Source: Roseovarius aestuarii (lineage in GTDB: Bacteria > Pseudomonadota > Alphaproteobacteria > Rhodobacterales > Rhodobacteraceae). From it: a stretch of DNA of 64,000 bases. Made by a program: the position numbers and the translations under genes. Shown one piece after another: positions 24,319 to 33,323 of this stretch. Under the pieces are notes generated by a model. It saw nothing but the letters and a program-made list of their open reading frames with translations, ran no database searches and had not been told where the DNA came from. Each line of letters opens with the position of its first letter. Within the stretch, counting starts at the first letter, position 1. The stretch covers positions 124,001 through 188,000 of the forward strand of contig NZ_JAIMIB010000006.1 of NCBI RefSeq assembly GCF_019966515.1. Direction: 5' to 3'.

Positions 24319-27259
24319 GGAGTCGTTCTCCTTCGGGATCAATGAAGTGGGCCGAAACGATTTCGACCTCCATTTCAGTCTCGTGGATCGGGCTGACGGC
24401 GCGGACGATCTCGCCCTTGCGCTCGTGGCCGCGTTTGATGAAGCCCAGGCCGATAGAGTGGCCCAACGACGGCGAATACGCCACCGAGGTCATCCAGCCC
24501 TGATCGTTGGCCATGGTCGCATCGTCACCCTTGGTGATGAAATGCGATCCGGCAATCAGCTTGACGCTGCGGTCCACGGGCCGGAAGCCGACCAGGCGGA
24601 TCGCATCATCGCGGTTCATCTCGGGGCGCGCGGCAAGCGTCTTGCCGATGCAGTCCTTCTTGGAAGATACCATGCCATTAAGTCCAAGGTTCAGCGCGGT
24701 GGTTTGGCCGTTTAGCTCATTACCCGCCGCGTGGCCCTTTTCGATCCGCATGACGCCAAGCGCCTCGGTGCCATACGGCACCGCATTGTATTCCTCGCCC
24801 GCCTTCATCAGCGCCTCGATCATCGAATTGCCATAGCGCGCTGGCACGGCGACCTCATAGGCCAGCTCACCCGAGAACGAGATCCGGAATAGCCGCGCGG
24901 GCGTGCCGCCGCAGACGGTGACCTCACCACAGGCCATGAACGGGAACCCCTCGTTCGAGAGGTCATGCGCCTCGTCCACCACCTTGCGCAGGAGGTTGCG
25001 CGCGTTGGGACCGGCCACGGCAAACTGTGCCCAGCCATCGGTGGTCGAAATCAGGTGCACATCCATATCCGGGCACAGGCACTGGCGGACAAATTCCATC
25101 CGGCGGAACACCAGAACCGCGTTGGCGGTAGTGGTGGTCATCACGAAATGGTTCTCGCTCATCCGCGCGGTGGTGCCATCATCATAACAGATGCCATCCT
25201 CGCGTAGCATCAGGCCATACCGGACCTTGCCGACGGGCAGTTTGCCAAAGGCGTTGGCGTAGACGACGTTGAGAAAATCGGCGGCGTCCTTGCCTTGGAT
25301 GTCGATCTTGCCCAGCGTGGTCACGTCGCAGATGCCGACCGAGCCACGGGTCATCAGCGCTTCGCGGTCAACGCTGTCGCGCCAGCCCTGCTCGCCCGGG
25401 CGGGCAAACCACTGCGCTCGCAGCCAATTGCCCACCTCGACAAAGGTGGCGCCGTTTTTCGAGGCCCAGTCGTGGCTTGGCGTCAGGCGGAAGGGGCGGA
25501 AATCCTGGCCCCGCGCCCGACCCGCCAGCGCACCCATTGGAATCGGCGTATAAGGCGGGCGGAAGATGGTCGTGCCGGTATCTTGCAGCGATTTGCCGGT
25601 ACAGTTGGCCATGATCGCCAGCGCGGGGATGTTGGCGGTCTTGCCCTGATCGGTGGCCATGCCCAGCGTGGTGTAACGTTTCAGATGCTCGACCGAGCGG
25701 AAGCCTTCGCGGTAGCTTTGCTTGATATCCTTGACGGTCACATCGTTCTGCTGATCGACCCAGGCGCGTTTCGTGCTTTCCGGAATGTGCCAGATCGCCA
25801 TGCCGTTGCTGGGTTCGTCCTCGGCCTTGGGGGCGGGTTTGCGGGATGGGGTAAAGCCCAGCTCCTTGATCTGCGCATTGGCCACGTTCCGGCCTTCGGA
25901 CAGTGCGGCGGCAAGGGTGAGTGACCCATTGGCTGCACCGGCCACGGCCATGCCGGGGGGCAGATCGCCGCCGGGGACAAAGGCGTTGATATCCTCGCGC
26001 CAGGTCGGGCGACCACGCTGGTGGCAGGTCAGATGCACATTCGGGTTCCACCCGCCCGAAACCGCCAGACAATCAGTGGGGATCACCTGACCGCTGGTCA
26101 GTGTGACCGCTTTCAGACCCTTGCGGCCGACAGTGTCCATCACCGCCGCATCGCGGATATGCCGCGCGCCGGGCACTTCGCAGACCGCGGGCGCGTCGCG
26201 GGTGTCGATGATATTGGTGACCGCGATGCCCTTGGCCGCCAGATCGGCGGCAGTGCGCCAGCCGTCATCGTTATTGGTGAAGACCGCAACCTGCTGGCCG
26301 GGCGTCACACCATAACGGTTCACGTAAGTGCGCACAGCTCCTGCCAGCATGATGCCGGGACGGTCGTTGTTGCCAAAGGCAATCGGGCGTTCGGTAGAGC
26401 CTGCCGCCAGCACCGCCCGTTTCGAATAGATCCGCCACAGCACTTGTCGGGGCTTGCCGGCGGAGGTGGGCAGGTGATCGGTGCAGCGCTCCAGCGCGCC
26501 ATAGATGCCGTGATCATAGGCGCCGTAAACGGTCGTGCGGGTCATCAGGCGCACGTTGTCCATGGCGTTTAGCTCGGCGATTGCCGCGGCGGCCCAGTCT
26601 GCGCCGCTCATCCCGTCAACCTCCAGCGTTTCGGCATTCAGGCGTCCGCCGGGGGCGAAATCCTCATCCGCCAGAATGACGCGCGCGCCGCTGCGTCCGG
26701 CGGCCAGTGCCGCGCTCAGGCCCGCGGGGCCCGCACCGATGACCAGCAGGTCGCAATGCAAAAAGCCTTTGTCATAGCTGTCGGGGTCGTCCTGCATCGA
26801 CAAGCGGCCCAGACCGGCGGATTTGCGGATTGCCGGTTCATACAGCTTTTCCCAGAACGCCTTGGGCCACATGAATGTCTTGTAGTAGAACCCCGCGCTC
26901 AGGAACGGTGACATCAGATCGGTCACCGCCATCAGGTCATGTTCGAGCGACCCGCGATGGTTCTGGCTGGTGGCGCTCAGCCCGTCGAACAGCTCGGCCA
27001 CCGTGGCGCGGGTGTTCGGCTCCTGATGTGCGCCGCTGCGCAATTGCACCAGCGCGTTCGGTTCTTCCGACCCGCTGGTCAGAATGCCGCGCGGACGGTG
27101 ATACTTGAACGACCGCCCCACCAGACGCTGTCCGTTTGCCAGCAGCGCCGAGGCCAGCGTGTCGCCGGGATGGCCCTGCATCGCCTTGCCGTTGAAGGTG
27201 AAGTTCAGCACCTGCGAGCGGTCGACCTGGCCGCCTGTCAATCGGTTCACTTGTGTCAT
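24311..27259 (-). CDS. soxA: Sarcosine oxidase alpha subunit (or N-methylglutamate dehydrogenase subunit C)
   Basis: The 982-residue large subunit binds NAD and tetrahydrofolate. In order there are an N-terminal 2Fe-2S-ferredoxin-like domain (FTFNGKAMQGHPGDTLASAL, SFKYHRPRGILTSGSEEPNA), a pyridine-nucleotide disulphide oxidoreductase domain (LLVIGAGPAGLSAALAAGRS), and from about residue 600 a GcvT-type aminomethyltransferase domain (FSGELAYEVAVPARYGN, EALGVMRIEKGHAAGNELNG). The enzyme oxidises a secondary N-methylamine and passes the formaldehyde unit to folate. Sequence alone does not separate sarcosine from N-methylglutamate as substrate. The start overlaps soxD by four bases. Confidence 0.93.
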   Translation of the reverse strand: MTQVNRLTGGQVDRSQVLNFTFNGKAMQGHPGDTLASALLANGQRLVGRSFKYHRPRGILTSGSEEPNALVQLRSGAHQEPNTRATVAELFDGLSATSQNHRGSLEHDLMAVTDLMSPFLSAGFYYKTFMWPKAFWEKLYEPAIRKSAGLGRLSMQDDPDSYDKGFLHCDLLVIGAGPAGLSAALAAGRSGARVILADEDFAPGGRLNAETLEVDGMSGADWAAAAIAELNAMDNVRLMTRTTVYGAYDHGIYGALERCTDHLPTSAGKPRQVLWRIYSKRAVLAAGSTERPIAFGNNDRPGIMLAGAVRTYVNRYGVTPGQQVAVFTNNDDGWRTAADLAAKGIAVTNIIDTRDAPAVCEVPGARHIRDAAVMDTVGRKGLKAVTLTSGQVIPTDCLAVSGGWNPNVHLTCHQRGRPTWREDINAFVPGGDLPPGMAVAGAANGSLTLAAALSEGRNVANAQIKELGFTPSRKPAPKAEDEPSNGMAIWHIPESTKRAWVDQQNDVTVKDIKQSYREGFRSVEHLKRYTTLGMATDQGKTANIPALAIMANCTGKSLQDTGTTIFRPPYTPIPMGALAGRARGQDFRPFRLTPSHDWASKNGATFVEVGNWLRAQWFARPGEQGWRDSVDREALMTRGSVGICDVTTLGKIDIQGKDAADFLNVVYANAFGKLPVGKVRYGLMLREDGICYDDGTTARMSENHFVMTTTTANAVLVFRRMEFVRQCLCPDMDVHLISTTDGWAQFAVAGPNARNLLRKVVDEAHDLSNEGFPFMACGEVTVCGGTPARLFRISFSGELAYEVAVPARYGNSMIEALMKAGEEYNAVPYGTEALGVMRIEKGHAAGNELNGQTTALNLGLNGMVSSKKDCIGKTLAARPEMNRDDAIRLVGFRPVDRSVKLIAGSHFITKGDDATMANDQGWMTSVAYSPSLGHSIGLGFIKRGHERKGEIVRAVSPIHETEMEVEIVSAHFIDPEGERLRA

Positions 27260-27543
27260 TTGCTGCGCCCCCGCGCACGGGCCACGTCGCGGGCCAGTTC
27301 AACCTTCGAAATCTCATGCGTCAGCGTGTTGCGCGTTACCACCAGCCACGAGCGATCCCCCTGTTCGTGATACCAGAGCTCCTGGTGTTCACCGGCGGGA
27401 TTGTCGCGCAAATACCCGTATTCATAGAATTTTTCGTCGGCGCCTTCGTCCTGCCAATCGGGCCTGTCGATCAGGCTTGCATCGCCCAGATAGATGAACT
27501 CGGCGGCGTCGCGGGGGCCAAGCAGCGGATGGTTGATGATCAT
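27256..27543 (-). CDS. soxD: Sarcosine oxidase delta subunit (or N-methylglutamate dehydrogenase subunit B)
   Basis: A 95-residue small subunit beginning MIINHPLLGPRDAAEFIYLG. The family pattern continues with EFIYLGDASLIDRPDWQ and WYHEQGDRSWLVVTRNT. In characterised enzymes this subunit coordinates zinc through Cys and His residues. Those residues are reduced here, with only His5 and His83 clear, so metal binding is uncertain. It lies between soxB (15 bases away) and soxA (4-base overlap). Confidence 0.9.
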   Translation of the reverse strand: MIINHPLLGPRDAAEFIYLGDASLIDRPDWQDEGADEKFYEYGYLRDNPAGEHQELWYHEQGDRSWLVVTRNTLTHEISKVELARDVARARGRSK

Positions 27544-27558
27544 GTCCTGTCCCTCCGA

Positions 27559-28809
27559 TCAATGCAGGTTGGGCTGGTTGCCCTGACCTTTTTCGTCGAT
27601 GATATGGCCGCGTTTGAACCGGTCCAGACGCATCTCGGTTGCGACCGGGTGCGGCGTATCCTTGGCCAGCAGATGCGCATAGCACCAGCCGCTGGCGGGC
27701 GTCGCCTTGAAGCCGCCATAGCACCAGCCGCCGTTGAAATAGAGCCCGCCAATGTCGGTCTTGTCGATGAAGGGCGATCCGTCCATCGACATGTCCATGA
27801 TGCCGCCCCACGACCGCAACAGCCGCGCGCGTCCGATGATTGGCATGATCGCCATGCCGCCTTCGGCCACGTCCTCGACCACCGGCAGGTTGCCGCGCTG
27901 GGCATAGGTGTTGTAGCCGTCGATATCGCCGCCAAAGACCAGCCCGCCCTTGTCGGACTGGCTGACATAAAAGTGTCCCGCGCCAAAAGTGATGACGCCG
28001 GGGATGACGGGTTTCAGACCCTCGGTCACGAAAGCCTGCAACACGTGGCTTTCAATCGGCAGGCGCATGCCCGCCTTGGCCATGACCCGCCCCGAAGAGC
28101 CAGCCACGCAGACCGCGACCTTCTTGGCGCGGATTGGGCCGCGGGTCGTCTCGACCCCGCGGCAGGTACCGTTCTCAATGTCAAAGCCGGTGACTTCGCA
28201 ATTCTGGATGATATCGACGCCGCGACTGTCGGCGCCGCGCGCATAGCCCCAGGCGACCGCGTCGTGGCGCACGGTGCCGCCGCGCCGCTGGTAAAGCCCG
28301 CCCTTGATCGGGAAGCGCGCATTGTCGAAATCGAGAAACGGCAATTCCTGACGAAGCTGCTCAGCGCTGGCATATTCCGCATCCGCGCCCGCCAGGAACA
28401 TCGCGTTGCCACGCCGGATGAAGGCATCGCGCTGCGCATCGGAATGGATCAGGTTCAGGATCGACCGCTGCGAGATCATCGCATTATAGTTGAAATCCTG
28501 TTCAAGATTTTCCCACAGCTTCATGCTGAATTCATAGAACGGTTCATTGCCTGGCAGCATGTAATTCGATCGGATGATCGTGGTGTTGCGCCCGATATTG
28601 CCCGATCCCAGCCAGCCCTTTTCGACGACCGCCACGTTGGTGATGCCGAATTCCTTGGCCAGATAATAGGCCGTTGCCAGCCCATGACCTCCCGCGCCGA
28701 TGATGACGATATCATATTCCGGTTTCGGGTCTGGTTCGCGCCAGACCGGTTTCCAGCCCTTATTGCCGGTCAAGCCCTGAGTAAGTATCTTGAAAGCTGA
28801 ATAACGCAT
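27559..28809 (-). CDS. soxB: Sarcosine oxidase beta subunit (or N-methylglutamate dehydrogenase subunit A)
   Basis: The 416-residue flavoprotein subunit catalyses dehydrogenation of the N-methylamine. The FAD-binding Rossmann fold is DIVIIGAGGHGLATAYYLAK near residue 35. The C-terminal DAO fold ends in GGLYFNGGWCYGGFKATPAS. Residues about 165-180 (KGGLYQRRGGTVRHDAVAWG) contain the His/Arg region near the flavin. I used the ATG at 28809 (MRYSAFKILTQGLTGNKGW), the usual family start, although the frame is open further upstream. It is the first gene of the minus-strand sox transcript, divergent from an AraC regulator 89 bases away. Confidence 0.94.
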   Translation of the reverse strand: MRYSAFKILTQGLTGNKGWKPVWREPDPKPEYDIVIIGAGGHGLATAYYLAKEFGITNVAVVEKGWLGSGNIGRNTTIIRSNYMLPGNEPFYEFSMKLWENLEQDFNYNAMISQRSILNLIHSDAQRDAFIRRGNAMFLAGADAEYASAEQLRQELPFLDFDNARFPIKGGLYQRRGGTVRHDAVAWGYARGADSRGVDIIQNCEVTGFDIENGTCRGVETTRGPIRAKKVAVCVAGSSGRVMAKAGMRLPIESHVLQAFVTEGLKPVIPGVITFGAGHFYVSQSDKGGLVFGGDIDGYNTYAQRGNLPVVEDVAEGGMAIMPIIGRARLLRSWGGIMDMSMDGSPFIDKTDIGGLYFNGGWCYGGFKATPASGWCYAHLLAKDTPHPVATEMRLDRFKRGHIIDEKGQGNQPNLH

Positions 28810-28848
28810 GGATGGACGTCCCCGAGAATCCCTATTTCCGAAGCATCG

Positions 28849-28861
28849 CGCTTTAAAAGCG
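28849..28861. promoter_or_regulatory. Palindrome in the soxB/AraC divergent promoter region
   Basis: CGCTTTAAAAGCG is a perfect 6-bp inverted repeat around a single central base, in the 89-base region between soxB and the divergent regulator gene. Position and symmetry suggest an operator for one of the two GlxA-type regulators. This is inference only. Confidence 0.4.
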
Positions 28862-28898
28862 AATCGACTTCTCTGAAATAGACGGTTACATTTCCAAA

Positions 28899-29855
28899 AT
28901 GGACACGATTGGTACATTGGCGGAAAAACGTCGGATCGGCGTGCTGGCGCTGAAAGGATTCGCTTTGCTGTCCTATTCCTCGACAGTGGAACCGATGCGC
29001 GCGGCCAATTTGCTGGGCAGGCGCACGCTTTATGACGTGGTGAATATCGGCATCTCGCAAGACCCGGTGCCCAGCTCGGGCGCGGCGGTGGTCATGCCGC
29101 AGGCCACCATCCATGATGATCTGAAGCTGGATTATCTGTTCATCGTCGCAGGGGGCAACCCGGCGCACTATAACGAGCGCCCGATTTTCCCCTGGCTCTT
29201 GCGCTTGGCGCGGTCGGGGACACGGCTTGGCGGGGTGTCGGGCGGACCGCTTGTGCTGGCGCGGGCGGGGCTGATGAACGGGCGGCGCATGACCGTGCAT
29301 TGGGAACATGCCGAGGCACTGGCCGAAATCTCGCCGCATCTGATGATCGAACGCTCGCTTTATGTGATCGACCGCGACAGGGTGACCTGCGCGGGCGGTA
29401 CCGCACCCCTTGACCTGATGCATGCGCTGATTGCCCGACACCACGGCGCGCCCTTCGCCCGGCTGGTCAGCGACTGGTTCATGCACACTGAAATTCGCCC
29501 CTCGATCGGGCCGCAGCGGGGGGGGTTGGTCGAGCGGGTGGGCTCGACCAACGCGGCGATTCTCGATGCCGTGGACGCAATGGAAAGTCACGTGGCCGAG
29601 CCGATCCCGCTGGATGATCTGGCCGGGGCGGCGGGCATTTCGCCGCGGCAGCTGAACCGGCTTTTCCGGGAAAAACTGGGGCGGTCGACCATGGGGTATT
29701 ACCGCGAGCTGCGGCTTGATAAAGCCCAGAGTTTGCTACGACATTCGCCGCTGTCGCTGACTGAAATCGCGCTGGCGACGGGCTTCGCCAACTCTTCTCA
29801 TTTCTCACGCGCTTACACCCAGCATTACGGGCAGCCACCCTCGGCCAACCGCTAG
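28899..29855 (+). CDS. GlxA-type AraC-family transcriptional regulator
   Basis: A 318-residue regulator with the same build as the one at 22.7 kb: an N-terminal DJ-1/PfpI-like sensor domain (VLALKGFALLSYSSTVEPMR, GGVSGGPLVLARAGLMNG) and a C-terminal AraC domain (LDDLAGAAGISPRQLNRLFR, LTEIALATGFANSSHFSRAY). It is closer in style to GbdR, the betaine and dimethylglycine sensor. It is divergent from soxB with only 89 bases between them, so direct control of the sox operon is likely. It is followed by an amidotransferase gene. Confidence 0.9.
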   Translation: MDTIGTLAEKRRIGVLALKGFALLSYSSTVEPMRAANLLGRRTLYDVVNIGISQDPVPSSGAAVVMPQATIHDDLKLDYLFIVAGGNPAHYNERPIFPWLLRLARSGTRLGGVSGGPLVLARAGLMNGRRMTVHWEHAEALAEISPHLMIERSLYVIDRDRVTCAGGTAPLDLMHALIARHHGAPFARLVSDWFMHTEIRPSIGPQRGGLVERVGSTNAAILDAVDAMESHVAEPIPLDDLAGAAGISPRQLNRLFREKLGRSTMGYYRELRLDKAQSLLRHSPLSLTEIALATGFANSSHFSRAYTQHYGQPPSANR

Positions 29856-29911
29856 GATACTTGCACCGCGCGTCGATTGCGGCTTAGGGTCGGCCAAAAT
29901 TGGAGGGCCCC

Positions 29912-30634
29912 ATGCACATACTGGTTTTGCAACATGAAAGCGTCGAGCACCCCGGTATTTTCCGCAGCTTCCTGAAGGAGGACGGGCATACCTGGGACGC
30001 GGTTGAACTGGATCAGGGTGAGGCTTTGCCGGAGCTTGGGGGCTATGATGCGCTTTGGGTTATGGGCGGGCCGATGGATGTCTGGCAGGAGGACGCGCAC
30101 CCCTGGCTGAAAGATGAAAAAGCTTTCATTCGCAAGGCGGTAGAAGAAAAGGGCCTGCCCTTTCTTGGCCTCTGCCTGGGCCATCAGTTACTGGCCGAAG
30201 CCCTGGGTGGCAGCGTCGGGCCGTCCGACACGCCAGAGATCGGCGTCATGGAGGTGCAGCTGACAGAGGCGGGTGCCACAGGCGTTCTCTTTGATGGGTT
30301 GCCCGAGAAGTTCGAGACGCTGCAATGGCACTCTGCAGAGGTCAAACAGATGCCCGCCGGCGCGCAATGTCTGGCCACCTCACCGGCCTGTCCGGTGCAG
30401 GCGATGAAATGGGGCACCCGCGCCGTGTCGATGCAGTTTCATATCGAGCTTGAGGCCGACACCGTGCGCAACTGGGCCGATATCCCTGTATATGCCGGGG
30501 CGCTGGAAAAGGCGATGGGCAAGGGCGCGGTTGAAAGCTTCGATGCTGCATGCGCCAAACGCATGGACACGTTCAACGACATGGCCGAACGGCTTTACAT
30601 GAACTGGCTGCAGATGACGGCGAAGGCCGGCTAG
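29912..30634 (+). CDS. Class I glutamine amidotransferase-like protein
   Basis: A 240-residue GMP-synthase-type glutaminase domain. The nucleophile elbow GLCLGHQLLAEALGG contains the catalytic Cys, and QFHIELEADTV supplies the His and Glu of the triad. The oxyanion region is DALWVMGGPMDVW. The ATG at 29912 follows GGAGG. No synthetase domain is attached, so this is a stand-alone amidase or gamma-glutamyl hydrolase type. Near methylamine genes a role in cleaving gamma-glutamyl compounds is conceivable but unproven. Its stop overlaps the end of the convergent GntR gene. Confidence 0.85.
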   Translation: MHILVLQHESVEHPGIFRSFLKEDGHTWDAVELDQGEALPELGGYDALWVMGGPMDVWQEDAHPWLKDEKAFIRKAVEEKGLPFLGLCLGHQLLAEALGGSVGPSDTPEIGVMEVQLTEAGATGVLFDGLPEKFETLQWHSAEVKQMPAGAQCLATSPACPVQAMKWGTRAVSMQFHIELEADTVRNWADIPVYAGALEKAMGKGAVESFDAACAKRMDTFNDMAERLYMNWLQMTAKAG

Positions 30635-31320
30635 GTCTCGGCGGCGCGGGTCAAGGACAGCCGCGCGGTTTCCAGATGTTCTTTCATGATGTTCGCTGCG
30701 CGCTCGGGTTCGCGAGTGCGGATGGCGTTCAGGATCTGCCGGTGCTGGGCGTTGTACTGGTTGATCGTACGCGCATCCAGTGTCAGGTGGCGCATCCGGG
30801 TCCAGTCATCCTGGCTGCGGACATGGGCGATCTGGTCGATGATCCAGATCAGCAATCCGTTGCGGGTGGAGCTGGTCAGGGCGCGGTGAAACTCGGTGTC
30901 GACCTCGGAGAAGGACACGGGATCATCGGCAAGGGTTTCCATCCGCGTGCACAGCGCCTCCATCTTGTCGAAATCGGCGCGGCGTCCATGCAGCACCGCC
31001 AGCCGGCAGATATGCGGCTCAAGCGCGAATCGCGTGTCCATCAATTCCAGCGGTGTGGCGTTATCAATCGCGTCCGAAGACGAATCGGTTGGCATGTGAA
31101 CCACATATGTACCGCTGCCTGCGCGGGTTTCGACATACCCCTCGCTTTCAAGCAGGTTGAGCGCCTTTCTGACGGTTCCCCGGGCGGTGCCATACGTGTC
31201 TGCCAGCACGCGTTCGGGTGGTAATCTGTCATGAAGTTGCAGAATTCCCTTGGAAATCTCGCGCCTTAGCAGCGCGGCAATATCGGCAGCGCCCAATCTC
31301 TGATCAGCCTCGCCTGTCAT
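30631..31320 (-). CDS. FadR-subfamily GntR transcriptional regulator
   Basis: A 229-residue regulator with an N-terminal winged helix (ADTYGTARGTVRKALNLLES, EGYVETRAGSGTYVVHMP). The C-terminal all-helical FCD ligand domain has the metal-binding Asp/His pattern (EVDTEFHRALTSSTRNGLLI and AQHRQILNAIRTREPERAAN). It is divergent from the glutamine-synthetase/glx run, and the intergenic region carries an array of matching sites at 31341-31413. It is therefore the likely repressor of glnT-glxBCD and of itself. The inducer may be a methylated amine or its glutamyl adduct, which is inference. Confidence 0.9.
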   Translation of the reverse strand: MTGEADQRLGAADIAALLRREISKGILQLHDRLPPERVLADTYGTARGTVRKALNLLESEGYVETRAGSGTYVVHMPTDSSSDAIDNATPLELMDTRFALEPHICRLAVLHGRRADFDKMEALCTRMETLADDPVSFSEVDTEFHRALTSSTRNGLLIWIIDQIAHVRSQDDWTRMRHLTLDARTINQYNAQHRQILNAIRTREPERAANIMKEHLETARLSLTRAAET

Positions 31321-31340
31321 GCGCTAACATCCGTATATAT

Positions 31341-31413
31341 ACCAAAAGTGAACCAAAAATGGAATAATTCAGGCGTTGAGATAATATTTGGACCAAAAGT
31401 GGTTGACTTTTGG
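31341..31413. promoter_or_regulatory. Operator array and promoter of the glnT-glx transcript
   Basis: ACCAAAAGTG occurs at 31341-31350, with a one-base variant at 31352-31361 (11 bases on, one helical turn) and an exact copy at 31392-31401. The last copy forms a perfect inverted repeat: CCAAAAGT (31393-31400), 5-base spacer, ACTTTTGG (31406-31413). A possible -35 TTGACT at 31404 lies inside the inverted repeat, with a weak -10 (AAAGAT) 17 bases later. This is the arrangement expected for a repressor blocking RNA polymerase, probably the adjacent FadR-type protein. Confidence 0.6.
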
Positions 31414-31503
31414 GTAGGTAAGGGGAAAGATTTCGTTAACAACTGCTGTACCGCCTCGATTTGCACATCAAGCCACCCAACCAGACCCCAGGGAGCCAAT
31501 CAG

Positions 31504-31770
31504 ATGACACTTACGGATCAAGTTGATTTCGTGATCACTGATATGGGTATACACCGTGGGCCTCTTGCATGGAAGCTTGGCGCGTCATCGACCGATCATG
31601 CGGCGGCATCGCGGGTCTTTTCCGTACAGGTTTTTGACCACCGTGCGCGCTCGGCCAATCTGAACGCAACGCCGACCAATCGGCAAATCAAACCTAAACC
31701 AATTCAACGTGACCGGTCCGCCTTTGGTGGTTTGCAGCCGGTCCATAACGGTCCGGATGCAACGGGCTGA
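31504..31770 (+). CDS. Possible 88-residue leader protein before glnT, unrecognised
   Basis: Starts at an ATG with a good AGGGAG ribosome site 9 bases upstream, and reads MTLTDQVDFVITDMGIHRGP and onward to a stop 62 bases before the glutamine-synthetase start. The second half (SANLNATPTNRQIKPKPIQR) is polar and low in hydrophobic residues. It has no motif that I know. It sits between the operator array and glnT, so it would be the first gene of the operon if real. It may instead be untranslated leader. Confidence 0.35.
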   Translation: MTLTDQVDFVITDMGIHRGPLAWKLGASSTDHAAASRVFSVQVFDHRARSANLNATPTNRQIKPKPIQRDRSAFGGLQPVHNGPDATG

Positions 31771-31832
31771 ACCAACCGGCCGAAGCGGCGCGCCAGCATC
31801 GCAGAGGCAACACATTCAGGGAGACTAAAACA

Positions 31833-33308
31833 GTGGCTACAGATCTCGAAAAGTTCGTCGAAGCCCCGGGCCGTGACGAGAAGATCAAACAGGTTCGTGA
31901 GATGATCGATGCAAAGGGCATTGAATATCTCTATCTGCAATTCGTGTCCGTGACCGGCAAGATCATGGGCAAGGGCATTCCCGCCGACCATTGGGAAAGC
32001 ATCGCCAAGAAGGGTTTCCAGCTGGTCTATGGCGCCACGGTGAACCTGTTCACAGACCGCGCCGGCAACTATCTGGGCTACGGCCCCGAAGCCGCCGAAC
32101 TGATCGGTATCCCCGAGCCCGAAACTTTCATGCAGCTGCCCTGGGCGCCGGAAATCGGCCGCTTCTACTGCACGCTTTTCCGCAACCGCGAGGAAAAGGA
32201 AAACCCGGGTGGGTTTCTGACCTCGGATGGTCGCGGCAACCTGCGCCGTATGCATGAAGACTTCAAAGCCAAGCATGGCCGTTCGCTGCGGATCGGTACC
32301 GAGCCGGAAATGATGTGGCTGAAATTCGACGAGAACGGCAAGCCGAAGGATGGTTATTCCAAGCCCTACTGCTATCACATCGACCAGTTTGAATCGCTGC
32401 GTCCGGTGTCGATGAAAGTGATCAAATACGCCCGTCAGATGGGCCTTGATATGATCCAGGGCGACCACGAGGATGCGCCCGGTCAGCTGGAACTGAACTG
32501 GATGTTCGACGACGTGCTGCGCAATGCCGACCGTCTGACAACCTATCGCCAGATCTGTGCGCAGGTCGCGCGGGAAGAGGGCATTTTTGCCTGCTTCATG
32601 ACCAAGCCATTCATGGGCGTGTCGGCCTCGGGCTGTCACCACAACATGAGCCTCTGGCGCGGTGGCGAGGATGAGTTCGTGAAATGCGGCAACAATCCGG
32701 ATGATCTGCCGGGCATGGCCGAGAACTACATGTACGTCAAAGGCGGTGAAAACACCTTCATGCCGGACGACGACGATCCGCAAATGCCCGGTAAAGAGGG
32801 GCTTGAGGCGATCGGCGGCGTGGTCCACCATCTGCAGGCGCTGACCGCCATCGGTTCGTCCACGGTGAACTCCTACCGCCGCCTCTGGGATACCGGTTTC
32901 TGGGCGCCGATCTTTGCGGATTGGGGCTTCCAGAACCGCACCACCGGCCTGCGCGTCTCGGCCCCCGGACGGTTCGAATACCGCTCAGTCGACTCCATGG
33001 TGAACCCCTATCTGATGGGCTCTTGTCTACTTGCTGCCATGGATGACGGTATCGATAACAAGCTTGATCCGGGCCAGCCCGAAGAGCGTAACATCTACGA
33101 GGCGATCAAGGCCGGCAAACAGGTCAAGAAACTGCCGATGTCACTGGGAGAAGCGCTTGATTTCCTTGAAAATAGTGAAGTCGTCCAGCGCGGACTGCCA
33201 GGTGAAATGTACCGTCTGTTCCACGAGTACAAATACGACGAATACGCCCGCTTCATGGCGACCGTCACCGATTGGGACAACGACACGTATATGGAATGTC
33301 TTCCCTGA
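31833..33308 (+). CDS. glnT: Type III glutamine synthetase-like ligase (GlnT/GmaS type)
   Basis: A 491-residue ATP-dependent ligase. GS catalytic motifs are RIGTEPEMMWLKFDE, DHEDAPGQLELNW (metal-binding Glu), MGVSASGCHHNMSLWRGGED (the His-containing ATP-binding segment) and NRTTGLRVSAPGRFEYR (phosphate-binding Arg residues). It starts at a GTG after AGGGAGA. Relatives next to glxBCD-like genes make either glutamine or gamma-glutamylmethylamide from glutamate and methylamine. The co-occurrence of glx and sox-type genes favours the second role. Sequence alone cannot decide, so the symbol marks the family position, not the substrate. Confidence 0.85.
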   Translation: MATDLEKFVEAPGRDEKIKQVREMIDAKGIEYLYLQFVSVTGKIMGKGIPADHWESIAKKGFQLVYGATVNLFTDRAGNYLGYGPEAAELIGIPEPETFMQLPWAPEIGRFYCTLFRNREEKENPGGFLTSDGRGNLRRMHEDFKAKHGRSLRIGTEPEMMWLKFDENGKPKDGYSKPYCYHIDQFESLRPVSMKVIKYARQMGLDMIQGDHEDAPGQLELNWMFDDVLRNADRLTTYRQICAQVAREEGIFACFMTKPFMGVSASGCHHNMSLWRGGEDEFVKCGNNPDDLPGMAENYMYVKGGENTFMPDDDDPQMPGKEGLEAIGGVVHHLQALTAIGSSTVNSYRRLWDTGFWAPIFADWGFQNRTTGLRVSAPGRFEYRSVDSMVNPYLMGSCLLAAMDDGIDNKLDPGQPEERNIYEAIKAGKQVKKLPMSLGEALDFLENSEVVQRGLPGEMYRLFHEYKYDEYARFMATVTDWDNDTYMECLP

Positions 33309-33323
33309 GTCATTCCAAACACT

